A stretch of 64,000 nucleotides of DNA from an uncultured Anaerotruncus sp. (lineage in GTDB: Bacteria; Bacillota; Clostridia; Oscillospirales; Ruminococcaceae): positions 19,251 through 83,250 of the forward strand of contig CAJFPF010000134.1 in assembly GCA_904398655.1 (NCBI GenBank), read 5' to 3'. A program made the translations under genes and the position numbers. Below the pieces are notes generated by a model. It did not search any database. It saw only the letters and a program-made list of their open reading frames with translations, and was not told the DNA's origin. Shown one piece after another: positions 1 through 7,419 of the stretch (position 1 is its first letter; the number at the start of each line of letters is the position of its first letter).

Positions 1-98
1 AGCTAGGACCGGAGGACGCGATGGCCCTGCTACATCTCCAAGAGCGGATCGTCCAAATTGTGGAGCGCACTGGGCAGCAGACCCATCTGCGCCAATAA
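1..98 (+). CDS. C-terminal end of an unidentified protein (cut by window start)
   Basis: An open frame enters from the left edge and stops at TAA 96-98. The visible 31 residues end in RIVERTGQQTHLRQ-like helical, charged sequence and carry no motif I recognise. It lies just upstream of the DUF1538 gene on the same strand, so it may belong to the same transcript. The fragment is too short to assign a function, and its coding status rests only on the open frame and the plausible spacing to the next gene. Confidence 0.4.
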   Translation, partial: LGPEDAMALLHLQERIVQIVERTGQQTHLRQ

Positions 99-176
99 CT
101 ATCTAGAAGGGAGCTGGATGCCATCGTTTTAAATGAAAAACTAAAAGAAAAAACCAAAGAATCCCTCAGCAGTGTA

Positions 177-1646
177 TTGCCAATTACGCTCATTGTGTTG
201 GCATTGAGTGTCACGCTGGTCCCTTTGGAGATTGGTACCCTGGCCCTTTTCCTCACGGGAGCGGCGCTGCTAATCGTTGGTCTGGGATTCTTTCAATTGG
301 GCGTAGAAATGTCCATGACCCCTCTGGGACAGGGGGTCGGCAACCAGTTAATTCAGCGCGGAAAACTTCCCATCCTTTTGATTGTGAGCTTCTTTATGGG
401 TACAATCATCACCATTGCCGAGCCGGATCTTCAGGTATTGGCTGACCAAGTGGCCTCCATTCCCAATCAGGTGCTGATTTGGACGGTGGCAATCGGTGTG
501 GGCGTCTTTCTGGCGGTGGCGGCTTTACGCGTTCAATTTCACATCCCGCTGGCCGGCCTGTTGGGGATTCTCTATGTGCTGCTTTTCTTATTGTCCTTTT
601 TCGCCCCCTCCGATTTTGTCCCGGTCGCTTTTGACTCTGGCGGTGTCACAACCGGCCCCATGACCGTGCCCTTTATTATGGCGGTAGGCGTCGGCCTTTC
701 CGCCGCAAAGGGGGGCAAAGAGGAGGCCAACGACAGCTTTGGGTTGGTGGCGCTGTGCAGCGTGGGGCCAATCATGATGGTCCTGCTGCTGGGGATCTTC
801 TATAGCCCTTCCAATGCTGCTTATAACCCTGTAGAAATTACACCTGTGATCACCACATACGATGTGATGATGCAATTTTTGCATGCGCTGCCCGATTACG
901 CAAAGGAAGTACTTACCTGTCTATTGCCAGTCATCAGCGTATTTGTCCTATTCCAATTGATCACCCGCAGTTACCGCCAACGGCAGGTACTCCGGATGGC
1001 AGTGGGGTTTGTCTATACGATCATCGGATTGATCCTTTTCCTAACTGGCGTCAATGTGGGGTTTGCGCCTGTGGGAAATATGTTCGGCGCCGGTTTGGCG
1101 GGCGGTAGTTTCAAATGGGCGCTGATTCCCATCGGCGGAGCGATTGGCTATTCCATCGTTCGAGCAGAGCCTGCCGTCCAAATATTAAACGAGCAGGTGG
1201 AAACGCTCACTGGTGGTGCAGTTTCCCGCCGGATGATGAACCTCAGCCTCTCCATAGGCGTGTCCGGAGCGGTGGCTTTGGCCATGGTCCGGGTGCTTAC
1301 TGGAATTAACATCTATTGGGTCCTCATCCCTGGCTATATCGTTGCCCTGGCCATGAGCCGTTTTGTGCCCCCAGTATTTGTAGGAATCGCCTTTGATTCG
1401 GGCGGCGTGGCCAGCGGACCAATGACCTCCACCTTCCTGCTGCCCTTGGCGATGGGCGCTTGTACAGCGGCTGGAGGGAATGTGGTAACCGACGCCTTTG
1501 GGGTTGTGGCACTGGTCGCATTGGCGCCACTGATTGCCATCCAGCTGATGGGGTTGGTCTATCTCCATCGGTCCAAGGCGATTCCGCCTACCGCTAAAAC
1601 ACCCATCGATGAATGCGTGATCGATTTGGAGGAGGATGCCGGATGA
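177..1646 (+). CDS. DUF1538 family polytopic membrane protein, internally duplicated
   Basis: Integral membrane protein of about 490 residues with many hydrophobic segments. It is an internal duplication: AFDSGGV.(T/S)GPMT occurs near residues 151-163 and again near 405-417, and EP..Q.L..QV near 82-92 recurs near 331-341. This two-fold layout is that of DUF1538 proteins, whose transport or channel role is unproven. The stop codon overlaps the start of the following PII-like gene (ATGA), so the two are translationally coupled. The start is unclear: TTG 177 is the first good start codon in frame, but the frame is open from 99 and its upstream residues (LNEKLKEKTKESLSS) look like the family N-terminus. 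The good ribosome binding site (AAGGGAG, 107-113) instead fits ATG 118, which is in another frame and stops after four codons. Confidence 0.8.
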   Translation: MPITLIVLALSVTLVPLEIGTLALFLTGAALLIVGLGFFQLGVEMSMTPLGQGVGNQLIQRGKLPILLIVSFFMGTIITIAEPDLQVLADQVASIPNQVLIWTVAIGVGVFLAVAALRVQFHIPLAGLLGILYVLLFLLSFFAPSDFVPVAFDSGGVTTGPMTVPFIMAVGVGLSAAKGGKEEANDSFGLVALCSVGPIMMVLLLGIFYSPSNAAYNPVEITPVITTYDVMMQFLHALPDYAKEVLTCLLPVISVFVLFQLITRSYRQRQVLRMAVGFVYTIIGLILFLTGVNVGFAPVGNMFGAGLAGGSFKWALIPIGGAIGYSIVRAEPAVQILNEQVETLTGGAVSRRMMNLSLSIGVSGAVALAMVRVLTGINIYWVLIPGYIVALAMSRFVPPVFVGIAFDSGGVASGPMTSTFLLPLAMGACTAAGGNVVTDAFGVVALVALAPLIAIQLMGLVYLHRSKAIPPTAKTPIDECVIDLEEDAG

Positions 1647-2380
1647 ATGCCCCGATAGAAAAAGATCGACAGATTGTCCCCAGGCTTGTCCTCACCATTA
1701 CCCGGGAGGAGGACGAGCGGGGATTGGAGGAACTGTTAGATACTTTACAGATTCCGATTTTTTATCAATGCCGTGGGAAAGGGACCGCTCCCTCGGAGAT
1801 GTTGGATATTTTCGGGTTGAGCGGGACCACCCGGTTACTGACCATCAACCTCGTTCCCAAATTTTTGGCGGAGGAACTACTCCATAAGTTGGAATATAGA
1901 TTCTCTCTCCGCCGCAGAGGAACCGGGATTTCCCTCACCCTTCCGATCACTGCCCTGCAGAGCCCGGTGATGCAAATGCTCAAGGAAGAGGTGCAAGCGG
2001 CGCTGGAAGAGCGAATGGAGGAAAGGACGGAACGAGATATGGCGCAGATTCAAGAACATGGGAAATATACGGTCATCTGGGCGTCGGTGGCCAGCGGTTA
2101 CGCCGATGACGCGGTGGAGGCCGCTAGGGCTGCTGGCGCCACCGGTGGGACCATTTTGAAAGGCCGGCGGAAAAACTCCCCTGTCGCCAGTGTGCATTTG
2201 GGGGTCTCCGCCCAAGAGGAACAGGAATTTGTAATGATTATCGTTCCCCGGGAGCAAAAGCAGGCGGTGATGTCCGCTGTTGTCAATGCCTGTGGCCTGG
2301 CCTCTCCTGCCCACGGAGTTGTCCTCTCCCTGCCGGTGGAGGATGCCATCGGACTGGAAGGGCAGCATCAGGAGCATTGA
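1643..2380 (+). CDS. Tandem PII-like (nitrogen regulator type) signalling protein
   Basis: Soluble protein of 245 residues that appears to be two PII-like ferredoxin-fold units in one chain. The first (residues about 10-100) has the pattern LVLTITREEDERGLEELL; the second (about 140-240) has GATGGTILKGRR and VMIIVPREQKQAVMSAV, which resemble the PII T-loop base and the last helix. PII proteins bind ATP/ADP and small effectors and gate membrane transporters or enzymes. The 4-bp overlap with the upstream DUF1538 gene suggests that this protein controls that membrane protein, which is an inference. Start ATG 1643 has GGAGGAGG upstream. A strong hairpin terminator follows within 20 bp. Confidence 0.75.
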   Translation: MNAPIEKDRQIVPRLVLTITREEDERGLEELLDTLQIPIFYQCRGKGTAPSEMLDIFGLSGTTRLLTINLVPKFLAEELLHKLEYRFSLRRRGTGISLTLPITALQSPVMQMLKEEVQAALEERMEERTERDMAQIQEHGKYTVIWASVASGYADDAVEAARAAGATGGTILKGRRKNSPVASVHLGVSAQEEQEFVMIIVPREQKQAVMSAVVNACGLASPAHGVVLSLPVEDAIGLEGQHQEH

Positions 2381-2397
2381 CTGCTCCGAGATCTATG

Positions 2398-2438
2398 AAA
2401 ATGCCCCCATGGCCCGGAATGGGCCATGGGGGCATTTT
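2398..2438. terminator. Bidirectional intrinsic terminator between PII-like gene and mtnA
   Basis: A perfect 18-bp inverted repeat (AAAATGCCCCCATGGCCC and its complement) surrounds a 5-nt loop, with A/T runs at both ends. It lies between two convergent genes, so it should stop transcription from both sides. Confidence 0.9.
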
Positions 2439-2442
2439 ATGT

Positions 2443-3510
2443 TCAAATTCCCTCCTGAGAAAATAGGGCGGGCAGAGTCTGGGAGAAGGGCGGCCGGGCA
2501 ATCCCCCGGTCGGTGATAATCCCCGCAATGAAGCTGTGATCGGTGACATCAAAAGCCGGATTGAGCACCTTCACCCCCTCCGGGGCCATCCTTTCCCGAT
2601 ACCAGAGCGTAGTCACCTCCTCGGGACTGCGCTGCTCAATCTGGATTTCCTCTCCTGTAGGCGTATTCAAATCCACAGTGGTCAATGGAGCGCATACATA
2701 GAAGGGAATCCCATAGTGGCGTGCCAAAATCGCCACCCCCAATGTCCCGATTTTATTGGCGGTATCCCCATTGGCGGCAATCCGGTCCGCACCCACCAAT
2801 ACCAATTGGATCCAACCATTTTTCATGGCTGTGGCCGCCATGTTGTCACAGAGCAGGGTGGTATCGATGCCCGACTGATACAGCTCAAAAGCAGTCAAGC
2901 GCGCTCCCTGAAGCAGAGGGCGGGTCTCATCTGCGAAAACCCGCACCTGCTTTCCCTGTTCCTGGGCCACATAAATCGGAGCCAGGGCGGTGCCATACCG
3001 CACGGTAGCGAGGCGACCGGCATTGCAGTGGGTGAGCACCCCATCCCCCTCCCGCAGCAGGTCACTGCCGTATTCCCCAATCCGGCGGCAGCTGGCCGCA
3101 TCCTCCTCCAGCATTCTCTGAGCCTCTTGTCGCAAAAGATCCCTGATTTGGTCCACTGGCAGCCGAATATGGCTTTGGGCCACCCGCTCCATCCGATCCA
3201 AGGCCCAAAATAGATTGACCGCTGTCGGACGGGCGGAAGCCAGGTAAGCTTTGCGTTGGGAAAACTGTTGGAGGAAGGATTTTTGATCCTCCGTTTCAAT
3301 CTCCAGAGCAGCAAGATAGAGGCCAATCGCCGCCGCAATCCCAATGGCCGGGGCCCCTCGGACCCGCAACTGATGGATCGCCTCCCAAATCTCCTGCTGG
3401 GTTTTCAGTTGGAGCACCTGAAGTTTCCCAGGAAGTTGAGTTTGGTCGATCAACTCCAGCGCCCGGCCATCTCCGCTAAATCCTACTGTGGCGATCTGTG
3501 CAAAATGCAT
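2443..3510 (-). CDS. mtnA: S-methyl-5-thioribose-1-phosphate isomerase
   Basis: Cytosolic enzyme of the methionine salvage pathway that converts 5-methylthioribose 1-phosphate to methylthioribulose 1-phosphate. The 355-residue length is normal. Family signatures are RVRGAPAIGIAAAIGLYLA near residue 49, the catalytic cysteine in HCNAGRLATVRYG (Cys162) and the catalytic aspartate in VGADRIAANGDTANKIGT (Asp242), matching Cys160/Asp240 of the Bacillus enzyme. It stands alone; no other salvage gene is adjacent. Start ATG 3510 is preceded by AAAGGATGGG on the minus strand, with a sigma-A promoter about 60 bp upstream. No SAM riboswitch was seen in its leader. Confidence 0.93.
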   Translation of the reverse strand: MHFAQIATVGFSGDGRALELIDQTQLPGKLQVLQLKTQQEIWEAIHQLRVRGAPAIGIAAAIGLYLAALEIETEDQKSFLQQFSQRKAYLASARPTAVNLFWALDRMERVAQSHIRLPVDQIRDLLRQEAQRMLEEDAASCRRIGEYGSDLLREGDGVLTHCNAGRLATVRYGTALAPIYVAQEQGKQVRVFADETRPLLQGARLTAFELYQSGIDTTLLCDNMAATAMKNGWIQLVLVGADRIAANGDTANKIGTLGVAILARHYGIPFYVCAPLTTVDLNTPTGEEIQIEQRSPEEVTTLWYRERMAPEGVKVLNPAFDVTDHSFIAGIITDRGIARPPFSQTLPALFSQEGI

Positions 3511-3569
3511 CTAATCCCATCCTTTCTCTCTCTTCCCCCGTTCAACCCAACACTTCTATTTCAATAGGG

Positions 3570-3599
3570 AGTATAACAAACGTCCCAAGGGAAAGTCAA
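3570..3599 (-). promoter_or_regulatory. Probable sigma-A promoter of mtnA
   Basis: On the minus strand TTGACT (3594-3599) and TATACT (3570-3575) are separated by 18 bp, about 60 bp upstream of the mtnA start. Confidence 0.6.
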
Positions 3600-3744
3600 C
3601 CGGGAAACAGAGGGTGGGGGGCCATCTTTAGCTGTTATCATACTACAGAAAAGAAAAATTTCAAAGGGGAAAAGATCAACAGTGCCCTCTCCCTGTTCCT
3701 TATGGAGAGAAAAACAAGGTTTTGAGCCCTCAAAAAGCGGGGTT

Positions 3745-3978
3745 CTTTCAACCCGTTTGCTCTGCGAGGAGAGGAGGACAACTCTCATTCTTCTCTCCAT
3801 GAACAGTCAGGTTGCAACTTACATTCCCCGTTTTGGGAAACGGCAAGCAGGCTTGGGAGCTGTTTTACAGTGAAAGTCAATTTCAATCCACGCTCCCCGC
3901 AGAGGGAGTGGCCCAAGATTGCAGATTTTAGATAGCAAAGCGGGCGTTTCAATCCACACTCTCCCTATGGAGAGTGAC
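3745..3978 (-). CRISPR. Relic type I-C-like CRISPR array, 4 degenerate repeats, no cas genes nearby
   Basis: Four 33-bp repeat-like units start at 3745, 3811, 3880 and 3946, i.e. steps of 66, 69 and 66 bp, which is the period of a 33-bp repeat plus 33-36 bp spacers. The two right-hand units (3880-3912 and 3946-3978) both hold TTTCAATCCAC followed by a short GC-rich palindrome and end in GTGGC or GTGAC. In reverse complement this is the layout of type I-C repeats (palindrome, then GTGGATTGAAA at the 3' end). The two left units are much more worn but keep TTTCAAC.C or GTTGCAAC and the palindrome. A further possible unit with an insertion lies near 3673-3716. In the repeat orientation the leader should be on the right, so decay increases away from the leader, as in old trailer ends. 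Confidence 0.65.
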
Positions 3979-4288
3979 AAAATCTCACTCATTCAAGCCT
4001 ATGTCTCGGATCTGCCCTTTTAATTTTTCCTGGCAGGCAGGTCGTTTTTTATCAGCGAAATCGGACAGGAAACTCCTGACAGCCAAAATAGGGCCGCTCA
4101 GATGGCGAAAAGCATTCCAATCTGCCGCCTCAATGGGAAAGAGCGCCCTTCAGGGATAACTGAGGGGCGAACTCTCAAAACACAGGTCTCAGAGCTCACT
4201 GTGTGGTGTTCCACCGGGGGATGGAAGTGCCAATGGCCAACCAACTGGACGACGTCCCAGGCACAGGAGCATCGCGAGGCGAACGGTT
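3979..4288. other. Non-coding stretch right of the CRISPR relic
   Basis: No convincing gene. A 10-bp hairpin (4144-4153 with 4160-4169, loop GGATAA) may end the flavodoxin operon that comes from the right, but it has no clear U-run. The rest may be old CRISPR leader sequence. I found no further convincing repeat here. Confidence 0.4.
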
Positions 4289-5044
4289 TTATAAGCTCAA
4301 TTCTCCAAGCCACTCAAAAACCGTGCTTGAACTCTCCGCCACATTGTTGCGGGAGATGGAAAGTCCATTTTCGATAACGGTGGCGTTCGGCTGGAGCTCT
4401 TGGATGGTCTGGATCGTTCTAGAGAACCCGCTGCCCCCATGAACCGTAAAAGGAATGATGGTCTTCCCGCTAAAATCATAGGTCTCTAGAAACGTATATA
4501 GCGGCATGGGAAGGTTGGAATTCCAATTGGGATACCCCAGAAAGATCACATCATATTGGTCCAGATTTTCAAGCTGTGAGGCAAGTTCTGGCCGGGCGTC
4601 CTCCGTCAATTCGTTGTACGCGAATTCAAGAAGCGGGTCATGACTTCCAGGATATTCCTGCACAGTTTCAATTCGGAACAGATCGCCCCCTGTCTCCTGT
4701 TGAATCAATTGAGCTATATACTGGTTGTTGCCCAAGACCTCTCCATCTACGACCACACGACTGGCTCCAGCGACGGTATCCACACCATCGGTTTCAGGAA
4801 CAGAAAAATAGGCAATTAGGGTTGTAGTGGAAGGGGAAGACTCCTCAACCCCTTCATCTTGGGCAACCGGTACGGACGCTTCTGAAATGGGCTCCTGACT
4901 CCCATGTTCTTCCGCTGTAGAGGCGGCAGAAGAAGTGGCTTGAGAGCTAGCTTGAGAAGGGGTTTCCTGTTGCTGTTGGCTGCTGCAGGCAGCCATGGAT
5001 AGGACTACAACGGAGGAGAGAACCACAGCTATGCATTTTCTCAT
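4289..5044 (-). CDS. Lipoprotein flavodoxin with extended phosphate-loop region
   Basis: 251 residues. The N-terminus is a lipoprotein signal (hydrophobic stretch, then SMAACSS lipobox), followed by a Ser/Gln/Glu-rich linker to about residue 85, then a flavodoxin-like domain starting TLIAYFSVPE. The usual short FMN phosphate loop is replaced by a longer segment (DGVDTVAGASRVVVDG, then EVLGNNQYIAQLIQ). Later family blocks are present: GGDLFRIETV, YDVIFLGYPNW, LETYDFSGKTIIPF and HGGSGFSR. It should sit on the outer face of the membrane and carry electrons through FMN, if FMN is bound. Start ATG 5044 has AAGGAG upstream. It is the last gene of the MerR-linked operon. Domain 2 of the protein at 60780-62090 is the same subtype. 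Confidence 0.8.
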   Translation of the reverse strand: MRKCIAVVLSSVVVLSMAACSSQQQQETPSQASSQATSSAASTAEEHGSQEPISEASVPVAQDEGVEESSPSTTTLIAYFSVPETDGVDTVAGASRVVVDGEVLGNNQYIAQLIQQETGGDLFRIETVQEYPGSHDPLLEFAYNELTEDARPELASQLENLDQYDVIFLGYPNWNSNLPMPLYTFLETYDFSGKTIIPFTVHGGSGFSRTIQTIQELQPNATVIENGLSISRNNVAESSSTVFEWLGELSL

Positions 5045-5108
5045 GATAAACAACTCCTTTACTTTCTTATTGTCTCCATAGGGGTCATCCCTATCGGGAA
5101 CCATCGGC

Positions 5109-5624
5109 TCATCCATTTTTTGCTCTGTTTTCATCATCGGAGATCAATTCCAGCCTGACGGTACCGGAAGTATTCCGCATATTTTCAGCGCCTGATTCCG
5201 CCTTGCCCATAGGAACGACCGGAACGATGGTCTGTTCATAGATATCATCATAAAAAATTGCCAGATCAGGGCCTGCATCCCAGTATCCAAAATCTCCGAT
5301 CTCATATTCCCGCGTCGTCTCCTCATCTGTGACAAGGTTGCGCGGTAGCGTCATTCCTTTGGCAAAGTCGTTCCGTTCGATTAAGGTCAATTCCAGAGGC
5401 AGCATACGGACAAAATCCGCTGCCGCTTTTGAATCGTTTAGGGTAATCAGCACCTCCACTTCTCCGGACGTCATCCTAACCTGTTTTCCCTCAGCACTTG
5501 CAGGGGTTTCTACCAGGCCGGCTTCATCCACAGATGAGAGAGAAGTTTGATCCATACTGCATGCGGGCATCTCCATCAGTAAGAGAAAGGCGAGCCCCAC
5601 GATCACTGCTTTTTTTCTCATCAT
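5109..5624 (-). CDS. Lipoprotein with cyclophilin-like fold domain
   Basis: About 171 residues: a lipoprotein signal with lipobox MEMPACS near residue 20, then a small beta-rich domain with LITLNDSKAAADFVRMLPL, FAKGMTLPRNL, EIGDFGYWDAGPDLAIFYDD and a C-terminal strand VRLELISDDE. This matches the bacterial cyclophilin-like family often found next to flavodoxins. Its activity is unknown; the fold name does not prove prolyl isomerase function. Start ATG 5624 has GGGAG nine bases upstream; ATG 5633 and 5621 are alternatives. It starts 5 bp after the hydrolase stop, so it is part of the same operon. Confidence 0.75.
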   Translation of the reverse strand: MMRKKAVIVGLAFLLLMEMPACSMDQTSLSSVDEAGLVETPASAEGKQVRMTSGEVEVLITLNDSKAAADFVRMLPLELTLIERNDFAKGMTLPRNLVTDEETTREYEIGDFGYWDAGPDLAIFYDDIYEQTIVPVVPMGKAESGAENMRNTSGTVRLELISDDENRAKNG

Positions 5625-5629
5625 ATCCT

Positions 5630-6538
5630 TCATCTCCCATCTTGATGGGTAGCTAAATAGTCCAGAATGTCCATCACGGCCAGATGAGCGTCCTCACCGT
5701 AAAATCCATGGCCACCACCAGGGATCACCTTCAGCTCTGCCGATGGATAGGCCTCCAGTGCCCTCTCTGAATAGGAAAGAGGAACGATATCATCCGCGTC
5801 GCCATGGAGCAGCAGCACATCTCGGTCATAAGCGGAAATCACATCATAGATGTCGTAACTCAAAAGAGGTTCAAAGTATGCGCGGCCCACCTCCATCCAC
5901 ATAAAGTAATAGGTATCCGGTATCTCCTCAGGGCTTTGGAACAGTTCATTTGCACGATCTACCATCACAAAAGCTGGATAGAGCAGCACCATACCACGAA
6001 TTTCTTCCGGATGCGCAGCCGCAGTAATAGCTGAAACAGCACCCCCTTGGCTGGTTCCCATCAAAAATAGGTTCTCGTTATCTACATAGTCCAGTTCCTG
6101 CACCATGGAAATGACTGCCTCCAAATCTGCCTGTTCTGTAAATAGGGACATTTCTAAAGGAGAGCCATCGCTTTGGCTGCTGGGACTCCCCCCGCAAAAG
6201 TCAAAACAGTAAACGACGTAGCCATTTTCCGCCAAAATTTCCGCATACTGCGCTCCTGCGGTATGGGTACCCCCAAAGCCGTGAGAAAAGATTACGGCCG
6301 GCATCGGCTTCCCTGCATTTTCCGGAATATAAATGATGCCATAGATCCGGTTCCCATCTCGCTGGGCATATTGTATCTGCGTTTTATAAGGGGCATCCGG
6401 TTCCGATGACACGGATAAGACCCCCTCAGAGCTTTCTTGTGGTGTACTTTGCGCCGCATTTATATGCATACAGCCATTCAACAGCAGCGATAAAGCCGCT
6501 ACAAGGGAAAGCAGAAATAGCCATACAGGTCTCCTCAT
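5630..6538 (-). CDS. Lipoprotein alpha/beta hydrolase
   Basis: 302-residue surface lipoprotein (SLLLNGCM lipobox near residue 23) with an alpha/beta-hydrolase domain. The oxyanion region is SHGFGG (85-90), the nucleophile elbow GTSQGG gives Ser163, the acid is in HGDADDIVP (about Asp249) and the histidine in GGGHGFYG (His277), so the catalytic triad is complete. It is probably an esterase or serine peptidase of the acyl-CoA thioesterase/BAAT-like type acting outside the cell; the substrate is unknown. Start ATG 6538 has GGAGGGGAG upstream. It sits between two lipoprotein redox genes of the same operon. Confidence 0.82.
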   Translation of the reverse strand: MRRPVWLFLLSLVAALSLLLNGCMHINAAQSTPQESSEGVLSVSSEPDAPYKTQIQYAQRDGNRIYGIIYIPENAGKPMPAVIFSHGFGGTHTAGAQYAEILAENGYVVYCFDFCGGSPSSQSDGSPLEMSLFTEQADLEAVISMVQELDYVDNENLFLMGTSQGGAVSAITAAAHPEEIRGMVLLYPAFVMVDRANELFQSPEEIPDTYYFMWMEVGRAYFEPLLSYDIYDVISAYDRDVLLLHGDADDIVPLSYSERALEAYPSAELKVIPGGGHGFYGEDAHLAVMDILDYLATHQDGR

Positions 6539-6614
6539 GGAATATCTCCCCTCCACATTCAGGATCTTGGAAGTAACCCCCCGATTGCCTTAAAAGTCTC
6601 CATATACCGCTTCT

Positions 6615-7406
6615 TCACCGGACAAGCCCATTATCTGAAAGATACCGGTCAATGGCCTCTGTATTGGAGGGCCGTACAAATAGTCCATCCCAGACCGTTG
6701 CTCCATCCGCATTTTCCCGCACAAAAGCAATGGAATTATCAAACTGCTCTGTATCCATTGAGTCAGATTGGGTGAACGGATAGATCTCCACTCCCGTTAG
6801 ATCATAACTCTCCAAAAAGGTTCCAATGATCATCGGGGCAGTGTGCCACCAGATGGGGTACCCAATTAAAATGGTGTCATATTGATCGATTGATTCGGGA
6901 AGATTGGCAATCGCAGGACGCTCATTGTTGTCCCGTTCCTCCAAGGCGACGTCTCCGCATTCAGTGTAATCGGTGGGATACGGAGTTGCTGGTTGGATCT
7001 CCAACAGGTCGCCCCCCGTCCGCTCCGCGATATAGGAGGCCATTTCTCGGGTATTCCCCGACCAAGAAAAGTAAGCCACCAACACATTCCTTTCGGGGGC
7101 GCTGACCGGAGTTTCCTCGTCAGGTGCGGGTCCTGTGGGCTCGGAGGAAGCGACGGCTTCTGGCGCTGAAGAGGCTGGGGCTCCCGTGGGGCCGCTCTCC
7201 GAAGGGACATCAGAGCTGGTTGACACGTTGCTCTCAGGCAGTTCAGCCTCCGAAGAAGATTCCGTAGGTGTGGAAGAAACAGACGTTTCTGAAGATGGGG
7301 GCGCCGCAGATGCAGCAGAGGAGGTTGTGCTCCTTGGACTTGATCCGCACGCTGCCAATGCCGTCGCTATGGTAAGCGCCATTACAATGCTCAAAAATTT
7401 TTTCAT
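6615..7406 (-). CDS. Lipoprotein flavodoxin with classical phosphate loop
   Basis: 263 residues: a lipoprotein signal (lipobox ALAACGS), a long Ser/Pro/Glu-rich linker (about residues 22-110), then a flavodoxin domain. The FMN phosphate loop is classical (AYFSWSGNTREMA), followed by GGDLLEIQP, YDTILIGYPIWWHTAP, LESYDLTG and FTQSDS. The linker would hold the domain away from the membrane on the cell surface. Start ATG 7406 has AAGGAGG upstream. It begins 13 bp after the iron alcohol dehydrogenase gene, so the two are surely co-transcribed. Domain 1 of the protein at 60780-62090 is the same subtype. Confidence 0.82.
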   Translation of the reverse strand: MKKFLSIVMALTIATALAACGSSPRSTTSSAASAAPPSSETSVSSTPTESSSEAELPESNVSTSSDVPSESGPTGAPASSAPEAVASSEPTGPAPDEETPVSAPERNVLVAYFSWSGNTREMASYIAERTGGDLLEIQPATPYPTDYTECGDVALEERDNNERPAIANLPESIDQYDTILIGYPIWWHTAPMIIGTFLESYDLTGVEIYPFTQSDSMDTEQFDNSIAFVRENADGATVWDGLFVRPSNTEAIDRYLSDNGLVR

Positions 7407-7419
7407 CTTGTAAACCTCC

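Noticed and set aside
127..133. Programmed frameshift signal TTTTAAA at the DUF1538 start
   Set aside because: The reading frame does not place the bases as a standard slippery heptamer and no downstream pseudoknot was seen; a sequence error or rare start is simpler.
3511..3600. SAM riboswitch before mtnA
   Set aside because: The leader is only about 60 nt from the promoter to the start and lacks the conserved helices.
3979..4100. Possible further CRISPR repeat units to the right of 3978
   Set aside because: At the expected 66-bp step (about 4012) neither TTTCAATCCAC nor the palindrome is present.
4102..4442. Plus-strand open frames in the region right of the CRISPR relic
   Set aside because: No ribosome binding site, odd composition, and part overlaps the flavodoxin gene on the other strand.
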